A stretch of 20,827 nucleotides of DNA from Methylovulum sp. (GCA_028713595.1 JAQTNZ010000003.1:1-20827); one strand, 5' to 3'. Positions 8,020 through 16,717 are shown, counted from the first letter of the stretch. Numbers and translations: made by a program. The notes: generated from the sequence alone by a model not told the origin.

Positions 8020-8025
8020 ATTATA
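8020..8025 (-). promoter_or_regulatory. Possible -10 element in front of beta-RFAP synthase
   Basis: A consensus TATAAT on the minus strand lies about 35 nt upstream of the TTG start, just past the end of the HAD gene. No good -35 hexamer is found at 16-18 bp spacing, so this would be a weak or activator-dependent internal promoter. Confidence 0.25.
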
Positions 8026-8051
8026 ACTGATTGCCTTAAGGATGGGCGAAC

Positions 8052-8726
8052 TCAGAACATGTTCTCGGCGTGGACGGTCGCCAACACGGCGTGCAGATCA
8101 GGGCGCATAATACCGCATAAAGCCGCCGCTTGCGCCTCAACAGGATAGACTGATGGCACCAACACCGGAAACGCCCCGGCCCTGTGTGCGGCAATAATGC
8201 CCGTCAGCGAATCTTCCAGTGCCCAACAGCGTTGGATAGGTGTTTGCAATAGTGCCGCCGCTTGCAAAAACACATCGGGCGCCGGTTTGGCACAGGCCAC
8301 ATCATCACGGGTGACTTGCAACGCAAACGCCCCATCCAGCCCCGCCAACGCCAGGCATTCGTTGGCATTCACCGCCCGGCTATTGGTCGCCAAAGCAAAG
8401 GGGATGCCCCGTTCAGTAAGATAAGCCAATAGGGCCAACACTCCTGGTTTGACAGGAATGCCATTGGTGTTGGCCTCATCGCGCCAACAGTCCCCGGCTT
8501 GTCGGTTAAATGCCTGCATATCAAAATCCGCCCCACAAACGGTACGCAATTGGGTTTCCACTGCGTCATGGTGCAAGCCGGACAAGGATAGGCAAAAGCT
8601 ATCGGACAACACATAGCCCATCGCCGCCGCCGTGTGTTGCCATGCCCGGCAATACGTGCTTTCCGTGTCCAGCACGAGGCCGTCCAAATCGAAGATCATG
8701 GCGGAAAAAGGCGGCAGCGCGGACAT
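8052..8726 (-). CDS. HAD-superfamily subfamily IA phosphatase (beta-phosphoglucomutase-like)
   Basis: The 224 residues carry all four HAD motifs: FDLDGLVLDTE with nucleophile Asp13 and acid/base Asp15, ATNS for motif II, KPAPDVFLQAA with the motif III lysine, and EDSLTG for motif IV. The insert between motif I and the core is a helical cap of the IA type. The substrate is unknown; close-looking relatives act on sugar phosphates. It starts 2 nt after yaiI and is followed by beta-RFAP synthase. Methanopterin synthesis includes dephosphorylation of a phosphorylated intermediate, so a pathway role is possible but is only inference from position. Confidence 0.88.
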   Translation of the reverse strand: MSALPPFSAMIFDLDGLVLDTESTYCRAWQHTAAAMGYVLSDSFCLSLSGLHHDAVETQLRTVCGADFDMQAFNRQAGDCWRDEANTNGIPVKPGVLALLAYLTERGIPFALATNSRAVNANECLALAGLDGAFALQVTRDDVACAKPAPDVFLQAAALLQTPIQRCWALEDSLTGIIAAHRAGAFPVLVPSVYPVEAQAAALCGIMRPDLHAVLATVHAENMF

Positions 8727-8728
8727 GC

Positions 8729-9181
8729 TTATTTTTTGAGTTGACGGGCAAAAAAACCGTCCAATTGGTTGGCGAACGCCTGTATGTCACGCGGGCTTAA
8801 CGCCGCCGGCCCGCCCGTGTCAATACCGCTGGAGCGTAGGGTGTCCATAAAATCACGCATGTTCAGACGCTCTTTAATGGTTTCCTGGCTATAGCGCTCC
8901 CCACGCGGATTGATGGCATGGCCGCCCTTGGCTAACACCTCGCTTGCCAAAGGAATATCTCCTGTAATCACCAAATCGCCGACGCTTAAGCGGGTGACGA
9001 TTTCATTATCGGCGACATCAAAACCGGCGCGTACTTTCAACATTTTGATATAGCGTGACGGTGGGGTCGGCAAATGCTGGTTGGCGACCAGCGTCGTCGT
9101 TATGGCGGTGCGTTCCGCCGCCCGAAATAGAATATCCTTAATAGGCTTAGGGCAGGCATCGGCATCGACCCATATTTGCAT
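8729..9181 (-). CDS. yaiI: YaiI/YqxD-family protein (DUF188)
   Basis: The 150-residue protein opens with [16 protein letters not shown], the hallmark of the UPF0178/DUF188 family, and continues with [25 protein letters not shown] and the conserved [18 protein letters not shown] near the C-terminus. The acidic residues (Asp6, Asp8 and the GDLVITGD aspartates) resemble a PIN-like nuclease centre, but no activity is established. GGGAG about 7 nt before the ATG is a good ribosome binding site, so this is probably the first gene of the yaiI-HAD-beta-RFAP unit. Confidence 0.93.
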   Translation of the reverse strand: MQIWVDADACPKPIKDILFRAAERTAITTTLVANQHLPTPPSRYIKMLKVRAGFDVADNEIVTRLSVGDLVITGDIPLASEVLAKGGHAINPRGERYSQETIKERLNMRDFMDTLRSSGIDTGGPAALSPRDIQAFANQLDGFFARQLKK

Positions 9182-9249
9182 GGTTTAACTCCCAATCAGT
9201 CAATAAAATGCCGAACCATGCAGGACATTGATGCACTTGTCAACCTTAA

Positions 9250-10434
9250 TCATGCTGCATCTAAATGACAAACCGTTTCCACTAACTGCACCCAATACGC
9301 CGCCCCTATCGGCAATAGCCCGTCATTAAAATCATAGTGCGGATTATGCAATAAACAGCTATTGGCCGATGGGCCATTGCCTATCCACAAGTAACAGCCG
9401 GGTTTTTCCTGTAGCATAAAAGCAAAGTCTTCTGACCCCATGCTGGGGACAGGCTGCGTATCGACACCTGCCACACCGGCAATGGCAATGGCGGCTTGCA
9501 GGGCCTGGGCGGTTTCCGCTTCGCTGTTCCATGTCACCGGATAGCCTGGGTTTTCGGGATTGAACACCACCTTGGCGCTGACGTTAAAAGCTGTACACAC
9601 GCTGGCGCTCAGATGGCGGATTTGCTCGGCGATTTGGCTTTGTAAGGCGGGCTTGAAGCAGCGCACCGTACCTCTTAACAGCACCGTGTCAGGGATGGCG
9701 TTCCAGGTGTTGCCCGCATGGATTTGGGTGATGCTGACCACCGCCGGATCGGCGGGGTTAAGGCTACGGCTGACGATGGTTTGCAAGGCCATAATCAACT
9801 GTGCGGCGGCGACAATGGCATCATTACCCAAATGTGGCATGGCGGCATGGGTCGCTTGGCCTTGGATAGTGATTTCAAAACAATCAAAAGCCGCCATCAT
9901 CGCCCCCGCCTTAACCGCAAACTGCCCTGCGGGAATATCGGGGAAATTGTGCATCCCGAACACGCAATCGGCGGGGAACAGCTCAAACAAACCGTCCTGG
10001 ATCATTTCCTTAGCCCCGGCGCGGCCTTCTTCGGCAGGTTGGAAAATAAAATACACCGTGCCGTCAAAATTAGGTTGCCGGGCCAAATGACAGGCCGCAC
10101 CCAGCAACATAGCGGTATGCCCGTCATGACCACAGGCATGCATTTTGCCATCGTGGCGGGATTTATGGGCAAAACTGTTGTGTTCTTGGATGAACAAGGC
10201 ATCCATATCAGCGCGGAGGGCGATTTTTTTGCCGGAAACGCCTGCGCTCAACGTCCCCACCACTCCCGTTCTGCCCAAGCCTTGATGAACTTGCAGGCCA
10301 AACTCCTTCAGTTTATCCGCCACAAATTGCGCGGTCTGGGTTTCTTCAAACGCCGTTTCAGGGTATTGGTGCAAATGCCGCCGCCATTCACGCATGGCGG
10401 TGTGCAGGTAGCTTAGGGATAGGGTATTGGGCAT
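9250..10434 (-). CDS. M20-family amidohydrolase (hippurate hydrolase/N-acyl amino acid deacylase type)
   Basis: This is a full-length 394-residue M20D metallopeptidase. Metal-binding and catalytic motifs appear in order: ADMDAL (Asp76), MHACGHDGHTAMLLGAA (Cys101, His103), FQPAEEGRAGA (Glu135/Glu136), GMHN (His162) and GSEDFAFM before LHNPHYDFND at the C-terminus. A dimerisation domain fills about 185-300. Members remove acyl groups from amino acids, indole-3-acetyl conjugates or diaminopimelate intermediates; the acyl donor cannot be told from sequence. There is no signal peptide, so it is cytoplasmic. It lies 153 nt after the aguB-like gene on the same strand. Confidence 0.92.
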   Translation of the reverse strand: MPNTLSLSYLHTAMREWRRHLHQYPETAFEETQTAQFVADKLKEFGLQVHQGLGRTGVVGTLSAGVSGKKIALRADMDALFIQEHNSFAHKSRHDGKMHACGHDGHTAMLLGAACHLARQPNFDGTVYFIFQPAEEGRAGAKEMIQDGLFELFPADCVFGMHNFPDIPAGQFAVKAGAMMAAFDCFEITIQGQATHAAMPHLGNDAIVAAAQLIMALQTIVSRSLNPADPAVVSITQIHAGNTWNAIPDTVLLRGTVRCFKPALQSQIAEQIRHLSASVCTAFNVSAKVVFNPENPGYPVTWNSEAETAQALQAAIAIAGVAGVDTQPVPSMGSEDFAFMLQEKPGCYLWIGNGPSANSCLLHNPHYDFNDGLLPIGAAYWVQLVETVCHLDAA

Positions 10435-10587
10435 GGTGTGGGGAGTGTGGATAAAATGGAAATAGGCTCTATACTTTAAGCGGTCAAGTTTTCGTTTTTT
10501 GCAGCGTGGGCTTCTTTGATCGCAACCAGCGGGGCCGAGCCAGCGCTCCTTTTAATACCCCACGCCTAATAGTGCATTAAACTACGC

Positions 10588-11472
10588 TCAATCAATAAAC
10601 CGTTTGGTCAAGTCGCCATAAGCATCAATCCTACGGTCACGCAAATACGGCCAGATTTGTCTGACCCGCTCGGTTCTGGCACTGTCTAATGTCCAGGTCA
10701 GCATCGTATTGTCGGTGGCGTTGGCACGGCTGAGGATTTCCCCTTGCGGCCCTGCGATAAAGCTGTTGCCCCAGAAATGGATGCCCTTATCGGAATCGGG
10801 GGCTTTTTCAAAGCCTATGCGGTTACAGGCAATCACGGGCAGGCCATTGGCGACGGCGTGGCCGCGTTGGATAGTCACCCACGCGTCCAATTGCCGTTGT
10901 TGTTCGTCATCGGTGTCTTGCGCATCCCAACCGATGGCGGTGGGGTAGATTAGCAGTTCCGCACCCGCCAAGGCCATTAGCCGCGCCGCTTCGGGATACC
11001 ATTGATCCCAGCAAATCAACACGCCCAATTTGCCAATAGAGGTGTCGATGGGGGTAAAACCCAAATCGCCCGGGGTGAAAAAATATTTTTCATAAAAGCC
11101 GGGGTCATCGGGGATGTGCATTTTCCGGTATTTGCCCGCGATACTGCCATCCTTGTCGAACACCACCGCCGTGTTGTGGTAAAGTCCTGGGGCGCGTTTT
11201 TCAAAAATGGTCGAGACAATGACCACCTTCGCCTGTTTGGCGACTTCCGCCAAAATAGCCGTGGTTGGGCCAGGAATAGCCTGTGCCAGATCAAAATGGT
11301 TATAATCTTCATTTTGGCAAAAATACGGCCCCAGATGCAGTTCGGGCAGGATGACCAAATCGGCTTGCTTGGCGGCGGCCTCGTAGATTTTGGCAATGGA
11401 AAAATTCAAATTGGTTTGGCGGTCTTCATTGCAGGGCTGTTGCACTGCACTAACGGTTAAGGATGCTTTCAT
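10588..11472 (-). CDS. aguB: N-carbamoylputrescine amidase (nitrilase superfamily)
   Basis: The 294-residue carbon-nitrogen hydrolase has the catalytic triad Glu44 (LPELHLGPYFCQ), Lys117 (YRKMHIPDDPGFYEKYFF) and Cys154 (LICWDQWYPEAAR). The KMHIPDDP...FTPGD segment and overall length are characteristic of AguB, which converts N-carbamoylputrescine to putrescine, CO2 and ammonia, the last step of the agmatine route to polyamines. Its usual neighbour agmatine deiminase (AguA) is not in the window; the downstream gene is the M20 amidohydrolase. The next gene on the other side is divergent, with 141 bp between them. Confidence 0.92.
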   Translation of the reverse strand: MKASLTVSAVQQPCNEDRQTNLNFSIAKIYEAAAKQADLVILPELHLGPYFCQNEDYNHFDLAQAIPGPTTAILAEVAKQAKVVIVSTIFEKRAPGLYHNTAVVFDKDGSIAGKYRKMHIPDDPGFYEKYFFTPGDLGFTPIDTSIGKLGVLICWDQWYPEAARLMALAGAELLIYPTAIGWDAQDTDDEQQRQLDAWVTIQRGHAVANGLPVIACNRIGFEKAPDSDKGIHFWGNSFIAGPQGEILSRANATDNTMLTWTLDSARTERVRQIWPYLRDRRIDAYGDLTKRFID

Positions 11473-11613
11473 GGGTGTGGGTTTAGCCGTGGGATAGTTT
11501 TTAATCGGTATAGTTTATAACGGTTTGGCCGAAAAATTGAGCGGCGGCATACATTATTCGACTGGACAGCGTTAATGCAATACCATAACTAGATTAGAAA
11601 ATAGCCTGCCATT

Positions 11614-12798
11614 ATGAAAATACTGACTTACACCACCCTTTACCCTAATGACGTGCAACTGCGTCATGGCATTTTTATTGAGCAACGCTTAAGGCATTTA
11701 TTGGCACAAACGCCCGTGGAGGCGAAAGTAGTCGCGCCGGTGCCGTGGTTCCCATCCACTGCCCAACGGTTTGGCAGCTATGCCGATTATGCACGGGTTG
11801 CTAGGCAAGAGTGCCGTCATGGCATCGATGTCTATCATCCGCGCTATCCGGTAATCCCCAAAATTGGCATGACGGTCGCCCCGGCGTTGTTGGCGGCGGC
11901 CAGCTTGCCGTTTATAAAACGCCTGATGGCTGATGGCTATGATTTTGATGTCATTGACGCGCATTATTTTTATCCCGATGGTGTGGCGGCGGCAATAGTG
12001 GCGAAAGCCTTGGGCAAACCGATGGTGATTACCGCTAGGGGTTCCGATGTCCATCATATTCCCCAGTACGCCTTACCGAAAAAAATGATTCTGTGGGCGG
12101 CGCAACAGGCCGATCAGGTCATCACCGTCTGCGAAGCCTTAAAAGAGGAGCTAATCAAACTCGGTGTCCCCGAAAGCAAAACCATCCATGCCTTGCGCAA
12201 TGGCGTGGATTTGCAGGCTTTTTGCCCCAAACCCCGCGCCCCGATCCGGCAGGCCATGAACCTGTCCAGGCCCACACTGCTATCGGTCGGCAATTTAATC
12301 GAGTTGAAAGGCCACCATTTGGTGATTGAGGCTATGCAGCAATTGCCCGACCACCAATTGTTAATAGCGGGTGGCGGACAGGAATTGCAAAATCTGCAAG
12401 CCTTGGCGGCAAAACTGCAACTGGGCGATAGGGTGCGCTTTTTAGGGACACTGACCCACCCGCAACTGGCCGACGTTTATAATGCCGCCGATGCGCTGGT
12501 GTTGGCTTCCAGCCGTGAAGGCTGGGCGAATGTGTTGCTGGAATCGATGGCTTGCGGTACGCCGGTCGTAGCCACCAAAATTTGGGGGACACCGGAGGTG
12601 GTGCGCTCTGCCGATGCCGGGGTCTTGGTTGGCGAGCGCACCGCCGCTGGCATTGCCCAAGGGGTCCGGCAGTTGTTCGCCCATTATCCTGACCGGCAAG
12701 CCACCCGCCACTATGCTGAGGGTTTTTCATGGGATGACACGGTGGCTAAGGTGTATGCGGTGCTTGCCAGCGCAATCGGCACCCGGCAAACGCCTTAA
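11614..12798 (+). CDS. Family 4 glycosyltransferase (GT-B fold)
   Basis: This 394-residue retaining glycosyltransferase has two Rossmann-like domains. The N-terminal half opens with ILTYTTLYPND...HGIFIEQRLRHL; the C-terminal donor domain begins near TLLSVGNLIELKGHH and carries the EX7E motif Glu302/Glu310 in SREGWANVLLESMACGTP. It is cytoplasmic and probably adds a nucleotide-activated sugar to a lipid-linked exopolysaccharide or other surface glycan; donor and acceptor cannot be read. There is no good ribosome binding site before the ATG, yet the conserved N-terminus begins immediately. A structured repeat region separates it from a second glycosyltransferase and ugd. Confidence 0.92.
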   Translation: MKILTYTTLYPNDVQLRHGIFIEQRLRHLLAQTPVEAKVVAPVPWFPSTAQRFGSYADYARVARQECRHGIDVYHPRYPVIPKIGMTVAPALLAAASLPFIKRLMADGYDFDVIDAHYFYPDGVAAAIVAKALGKPMVITARGSDVHHIPQYALPKKMILWAAQQADQVITVCEALKEELIKLGVPESKTIHALRNGVDLQAFCPKPRAPIRQAMNLSRPTLLSVGNLIELKGHHLVIEAMQQLPDHQLLIAGGGQELQNLQALAAKLQLGDRVRFLGTLTHPQLADVYNAADALVLASSREGWANVLLESMACGTPVVATKIWGTPEVVRSADAGVLVGERTAAGIAQGVRQLFAHYPDRQATRHYAEGFSWDDTVAKVYAVLASAIGTRQTP

Positions 12799-12814
12799 GA
12801 CGCTTTTTTAACTG

Positions 12815-12831
12815 ACGTTACGCAGTAACGT
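12815..12831. repeat. Perfect 7-bp-arm palindrome after the first glycosyltransferase
   Basis: ACGTTAC-GCA-GTAACGT lies 17 nt after the glycosyltransferase stop. A T6 run (12804-12809) precedes it rather than follows it on the plus strand, so it does not look like a standard plus-strand terminator. It may be a protein-binding site or a weak 3' end hairpin. Confidence 0.5.
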
Positions 12832-12837
12832 GTTTGT

Positions 12838-13120
12838 CTCCCGTTTGCCGCGCCGAGCACCGCAGGTTTTGTCGGGATCAGCCCGAATACCCGCAGGGCA
12901 TAAAGGGGCGCGGCAAGGATGCCGCGCGTCGGCAGAGGGGCAGGAAGCCCCTTCTGCCGACCCCCGACAAAATCGAGGAGCGCAGGATTAAGCGGCAATC
13001 GGGCCGCCTTTTCTTTGGATCCTTTCTTTTCGACTGCACGGATGCAGGAGGTAGGGCAATGCAGGAGCAATTGCCGAGGCGGAGCAAAAGAAAGGATCTC
13101 GCCTTCGGGTGCGAGAACCC
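12838..13120. repeat. Composite GC-rich intergenic repeat with nested hairpins
   Basis: This fills most of the 423-bp gap between the two glycosyltransferases. Its left module has an outer stem, TTTTGTCGGG (12867-12876) with CCCGACAAAA (12963-12972), enclosing two hairpins: 12908-12927 (8 bp, AGGA loop) and 12928-12961 (14 bp with one bulge). Its right module is a 13-bp perfect inverted repeat (13018-13030 with 13086-13098) enclosing a second hairpin (13055-13060 with 13070-13075) and two TGCAGGAG copies. A C-TTCG-G loop hairpin ends it at 13097-13116. Both strands stay open in long frames across it, but the sequence is arginine-rich, repeat-like translation. It resembles multi-copy intergenic elements common in methanotroph genomes; that is from memory, since only one copy is here. 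Confidence 0.65.
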
Positions 13121-13221
13121 GATTAAAAAAATCATCGCGATAGCGATTCATTATTATCTTTTTCAATATTGCAAAATAACTGCATAACATCAGTTTTTAA
13201 TTAAGATACTCAGGACACTGG

Positions 13222-14364
13222 ATGAAAATTCTCTATCACCATCGTATTGCCTCGAAAGACGGGCAATATGTGCATATTGAAGAACTGATTACGGCCCTAA
13301 AAGAATTAGGGCATGAGGTTATTATGGCGGAACCAAAAGCCATAGAGCATAAGGGCTTTGGCAGCAGTTCCGGGTCGGTGAAGCTGATCCGCACCTTATT
13401 GCCAGGTTTCCTGCATGAGTTTATCGAATTTGCTTACGCGCTGTTTGATTTTGCCAAAATTGTGCCGTTGATTTTAAAGCACAAACCGGATGTGATTTAC
13501 GAGCGTTACAACCTGTTTTTCCCTTCGGGCATCTGGGCAAAAAAATGCTTTAAGTTACCGTTGTTGCTGGAAGTCAACGCGCCATTATATGAAGAGCGTA
13601 AAAAACATGACGGCATCCAGTTGGATTGGCTGGCGAAATGGACGGAACGCTATGTTTGGCAACAAGCCGATTATGTCTTGCCGGTGACACGGGTGTTGGC
13701 GGAAAAAATCATCGCGGCGGGGGCGGCAGAGCGCAATATCACCGTTATCCCTAATGGTATCAATCTACAGCGTTTTAGTGTCGCTATCGATAGCAGTGAA
13801 ATAATTGCAAAATACAACCTTACCAATAAACTGGTATTGGGTTTTACCGGTTTTGTCCGCGATTGGCACAGGCTAGACAAGGTGGTGCAAGCCATTGCCG
13901 ACCATAAGGAGCGCAATTGGCATTTGCTGTTGGTGGGGGACGGCCCGGCGCGTGCCGCAATCGAGCAACAGGCGCAAGCTTTGGGCATCAGCGACCGTAT
14001 CAGCATTACCGGCATTATAGATCGGGACGAGGTCGCCCGTTATGTGGCGGCTTTTGACATTGCCCTGCAACCGGATGTGGTGGCGTATGCGTCACCGTTA
14101 AAGCTGTTTGAGTATATGGTGTTGGGAAAGTCTATCATTGCCCCGGATCGGCCCAATATCCGCGAGATTTTGACGCATGGCCGCGATGCGTTGTTATTTG
14201 ACCCCGAAGACGAACAGGCCTTTACCGAACAGTTATGCGCGTTGTGTTTTGATGATGGCTTGCGCCAGCGGCTGGGTAAGGCCGCCGCGCAGACTTTGGC
14301 CGACAAGGGGCTGTATTGGCAGGAAAACGCCCGGCGGGTCGTCCACTTGTTGGATAAGCCATAA
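13222..14364 (+). CDS. Family 4 glycosyltransferase, second copy type
   Basis: This 380-residue GT-B protein is only distantly like the first glycosyltransferase. The acceptor domain begins ILYHHRIASKDGQYVHIEEL; the donor domain has LVLGFTGFVRDWHRLDKVV, LLLVGDGPAR and a C-terminal YASPLKLFEYMVLGKSIIAP. In the EX7E motif the second acid, Glu297, is kept but the first position is Tyr289, a substitution seen in some GT4 members. The product is probably a surface polysaccharide glycosyl transfer, suggested by ugd 79 nt downstream. A terminator-like hairpin follows the stop. Confidence 0.9.
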   Translation: MKILYHHRIASKDGQYVHIEELITALKELGHEVIMAEPKAIEHKGFGSSSGSVKLIRTLLPGFLHEFIEFAYALFDFAKIVPLILKHKPDVIYERYNLFFPSGIWAKKCFKLPLLLEVNAPLYEERKKHDGIQLDWLAKWTERYVWQQADYVLPVTRVLAEKIIAAGAAERNITVIPNGINLQRFSVAIDSSEIIAKYNLTNKLVLGFTGFVRDWHRLDKVVQAIADHKERNWHLLLVGDGPARAAIEQQAQALGISDRISITGIIDRDEVARYVAAFDIALQPDVVAYASPLKLFEYMVLGKSIIAPDRPNIREILTHGRDALLFDPEDEQAFTEQLCALCFDDGLRQRLGKAAAQTLADKGLYWQENARRVVHLLDKP

Positions 14365-14370
14365 TCAGAA

Positions 14371-14395
14371 GAAAACGGCCATTATCGCCGTTTTC
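14371..14395 (+). terminator. Terminator hairpin between the glycosyltransferase and ugd
   Basis: GAAAACGGC (14371-14379) pairs perfectly with GCCGTTTTC (14387-14395) around a 7-nt loop, 7 nt after the glycosyltransferase stop. The A and T runs sit in the stem base, so it could act in both directions. It implies that ugd has its own promoter in the roughly 48 bp that follow. Confidence 0.65.
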
Positions 14396-14443
14396 AAGCC
14401 TTGCAACAATATCAGTTACGAATTCTAAATTTAGGAAAAACAC

Positions 14444-15766
14444 ATGAGAGTGACAGTATTTGGTTCCGGTTATGTAGGTCTGGTTACGGGCGTTTGTTTG
14501 GCGGAAGTCGGTAACGATGTCCTTTGCATAGATGTTGATGAAACCAAAATAGCCAATCTTAAACGCGGCATCGTACCTATTTTTGAGCCGGGGCTTGAAG
14601 ACATGGTTAAGGAAAACCAACAGGCCGGCCGTTTGAAATTTACCACCAATATTTTGGAAGCGGTCAACCACGGGGTTTTCCAATTTATTGCCGTCGGTAC
14701 GCCGCCTGATGAAGATGGCGCCGCCGATCTGCAATATGTGTTGGCGGTCGCCAAATCCATTGCCGAAAACATGATGGAATATCGGGTGATTGTCGATAAA
14801 TCCACCGTACCCGTAGGCACTGCCGACCGTGTTCGGGAGGTGATTGAGCAGGTGCAAGCCGCACGGGTGGTGGATGTGCCTTATGACGTGGTGTCCAATC
14901 CTGAATTTTTAAAAGAAGGCGCGGCGATTGACGATTTTATGAAGCCCGACCGGATTATTATCGGCACTGACAACCCTAAGGCGGAAAAGCTGTTAAAAGC
15001 CCTGTACGCACCGTTTAACCGCAATCATGAGCGTATTATCAAGATGGATGTGCGTTCGGCGGAATTGACCAAATATGCCGCCAATGCCATGTTGGCGACC
15101 AAGATCAGCTTTATGAACGAACTGGCGAATCTGGCGGAACGCTTAGGCGCGGATATTGAGCAGGTGCGTAACGGTATCGGCTCCGACTCCCGTATCGGTT
15201 ACTCGTTTATCTATCCTGGGTGCGGCTACGGTGGCTCGTGTTTTCCCAAGGACGTTAAGGCCTTGGAGCGCACCGCCCAGCAAATGGGTTATGAGGCGGA
15301 GTTGCTCAAAGCCGTTGAAAACGTCAATAACCGCCAAAAACAAGTGCTGTTCAGGAAAGTGAACGAACATTACCAAGGCGATTTGCAAGGCAAGACCTTC
15401 GCCATGTGGGGCTTGGCGTTCAAGCCCAAAACCGATGATATGCGCGAAGCCCCCAGTCGCGTGATCCTCGAAGCCCTGATTGCCGCCGGGGCGGTTGTCC
15501 GTGCTTATGACCCCGAAGCGATGGGCGAAGCCAAACGCCTTTATGGCGACACGCCTAGCTTGGTATTGGTGGATAGTGCTGAAGCCGCCCTGACAGGAGC
15601 CAATGCGTTGTTGGTAGTGACCGAATGGAAAAACTTCTGGAGCCCTGATTTTGAGCTGCTGAAAAGCACCTTGAAAGACGGCGTGATTTTTGACGGCAGA
15701 AACTTGTATAAACCGGAATTGCTGCAAGAAATGGGTCTGACTTATTACAGTATTGGCCGCCCATAA
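14444..15766 (+). CDS. ugd: UDP-glucose 6-dehydrogenase
   Basis: This 440-residue enzyme oxidises UDP-glucose to UDP-glucuronate with two NAD. The Rossmann motif GSGYVG is at 7-12, the fold-linking [11 protein letters not shown] is at about 124, and the catalytic Cys266 sits in [12 protein letters not shown]. The C-terminal UDP-binding domain shows [17 protein letters not shown]. Length and motifs fit the single-polypeptide bacterial type. TAGGA about 9 nt before the ATG is a good ribosome binding site. UDP-glucuronate would feed exopolysaccharide or lipopolysaccharide made with the nearby glycosyltransferases. xerD begins 12 nt after the stop without its own clear ribosome binding site. Confidence 0.97.
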   Translation: MRVTVFGSGYVGLVTGVCLAEVGNDVLCIDVDETKIANLKRGIVPIFEPGLEDMVKENQQAGRLKFTTNILEAVNHGVFQFIAVGTPPDEDGAADLQYVLAVAKSIAENMMEYRVIVDKSTVPVGTADRVREVIEQVQAARVVDVPYDVVSNPEFLKEGAAIDDFMKPDRIIIGTDNPKAEKLLKALYAPFNRNHERIIKMDVRSAELTKYAANAMLATKISFMNELANLAERLGADIEQVRNGIGSDSRIGYSFIYPGCGYGGSCFPKDVKALERTAQQMGYEAELLKAVENVNNRQKQVLFRKVNEHYQGDLQGKTFAMWGLAFKPKTDDMREAPSRVILEALIAAGAVVRAYDPEAMGEAKRLYGDTPSLVLVDSAEAALTGANALLVVTEWKNFWSPDFELLKSTLKDGVIFDGRNLYKPELLQEMGLTYYSIGRP

Positions 15767-15778
15767 TTAGCCGTCACT

Positions 15779-16663
15779 ATGAACGCTGATGACTTGATCG
15801 ACCAGTTCCTCGATGCCGCTTGGGCGGAACAAGGCTTAAGCGAAAACACCCTGTCCGCTTACCGTAGCGATTTGCGCATTTTTGCCAAATGGTTGGCAGG
15901 TAAGCCGCTGTTGACGGTCGATAATGGGCAGCTTCGGGAGTTTCTTAGCAGCCGTTATGATGAAGGCATAGGCAGCCGCTCTTCGGCGCGGATTTTGTCC
16001 AGCTTGCGGCGTTTTTATGGCTATTACATCCGCGAAAACCGTATCAGCATCGACCCGACCGCACTGATAGCATCGCCGCACCTAGGCCGGCCCTTACCCA
16101 TATCCTTATCGGAAACGGACGTGGACTTGTTGCTGTCCGCCCCCGAAGTCAGCAATCCGCTAGGTTATCGGGATAAGACCATGCTGGAAATGCTCTATGC
16201 CACAGGGCTGCGGGTCACTGAGCTGGTTGACCTGAAATTTGCCCACGTCAGCTTCCGGCAGGGCGTGGTGCGCGTCACCGGCAAAGGCGACAAGCAGCGG
16301 CTGATTCCGGTGGGCGAAGAAGCGATGTCATGGCTGGAAGGCTATATGGGGCAGGCCAGAAAAGCCATTCTGGGCGAGCGGCAATCCGATTATTTGTTTG
16401 TCACCAACCGCGCCAGCAATATGACGCGGCAAGCCTTCTGGTACATCATCAAACGCCACGCGCTGACGGCGGGTATCAATAAAGAATTGTCGCCGCACAC
16501 CTTACGCCATGCTTTTGCCACCCATTTGCTCAACCACGGTGCCGACTTGCGCGTGGTGCAACTGTTGCTGGGGCATTCGGATTTGTCCACCACGCAAATC
16601 TACACCCACATTGCCAACCAACGTTTAAAAGAATTGCACGCCAAGTATCATCCACGCGGCTGA
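15779..16663 (+). CDS. xerD: XerD tyrosine recombinase (chromosome dimer resolution)
   Basis: The 294 residues resemble E. coli XerD (298 aa) throughout, from the N-terminal SAM-like domain (IDQFLDAAWAEQGLSENTL) to the catalytic domain. The catalytic residues are all present: Arg145 (ATGLRVTEL), Lys169 (GKGDKQR), His240 and Arg243 (SPHTLRHAFATHLLNHGAD), His266 (GHSDLSTTQIYTH) and nucleophile Tyr275. XerD acts with XerC at dif, activated by FtsK. The high similarity to XerD and the absence of attachment sites or phage genes argue that it is the housekeeping enzyme, not the integrase of the downstream island. It may be transcribed with ugd. Confidence 0.93.
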   Translation: MNADDLIDQFLDAAWAEQGLSENTLSAYRSDLRIFAKWLAGKPLLTVDNGQLREFLSSRYDEGIGSRSSARILSSLRRFYGYYIRENRISIDPTALIASPHLGRPLPISLSETDVDLLLSAPEVSNPLGYRDKTMLEMLYATGLRVTELVDLKFAHVSFRQGVVRVTGKGDKQRLIPVGEEAMSWLEGYMGQARKAILGERQSDYLFVTNRASNMTRQAFWYIIKRHALTAGINKELSPHTLRHAFATHLLNHGADLRVVQLLLGHSDLSTTQIYTHIANQRLKELHAKYHPRG

Positions 16664-16711
16664 CAGCCGTTTTTGCCACAGATCAAAAGTCCAGCCCCAG
16701 CCATTTTGTTT

Positions 16712-16717
16712 TATAAT
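16712..16717 (+). promoter_or_regulatory. -10 element (TATAAT) before the DUF815 ATPase
   Basis: A consensus TATAAT lies 15 nt before the ATG at 16733, without a recognisable -35 at the expected spacing. If used, transcription would begin near 16724, so the upstream TTG at 16673 could not be the start of the ATPase. Confidence 0.35.

Noticed and set aside
9718..10416. 232-residue plus-strand frame opposite the M20 amidohydrolase
   Set aside because: It is the antisense of a strongly conserved gene in GC-rich DNA; the translation has no domain signature.
10504..10565. GCGTGGG/CCCACGC inverted repeat between aguB and the M20 gene as a terminator
   Set aside because: The loop is nearly 50 nt and no T run follows on the minus strand; probably chance.
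12795..13190. Long open frames on both strands (131 aa minus, 117 aa plus) across the intergenic repeat
   Set aside because: They coincide with the hairpin repeat, are arginine-, proline- and cysteine-rich without domain features, overlap each other, and have no convincing ribosome binding site.
15143..15727. 194-residue minus-strand frame opposite ugd
   Set aside because: It is antisense to UDP-glucose dehydrogenase and reflects codon bias rather than a gene.
15779..16663. Tyrosine recombinase as integrase of the downstream AT-rich block
   Set aside because: The sequence is XerD-like from end to end, has host composition, sits next to ugd and is separated from the block by the DUF815 gene; no attachment repeats are visible.
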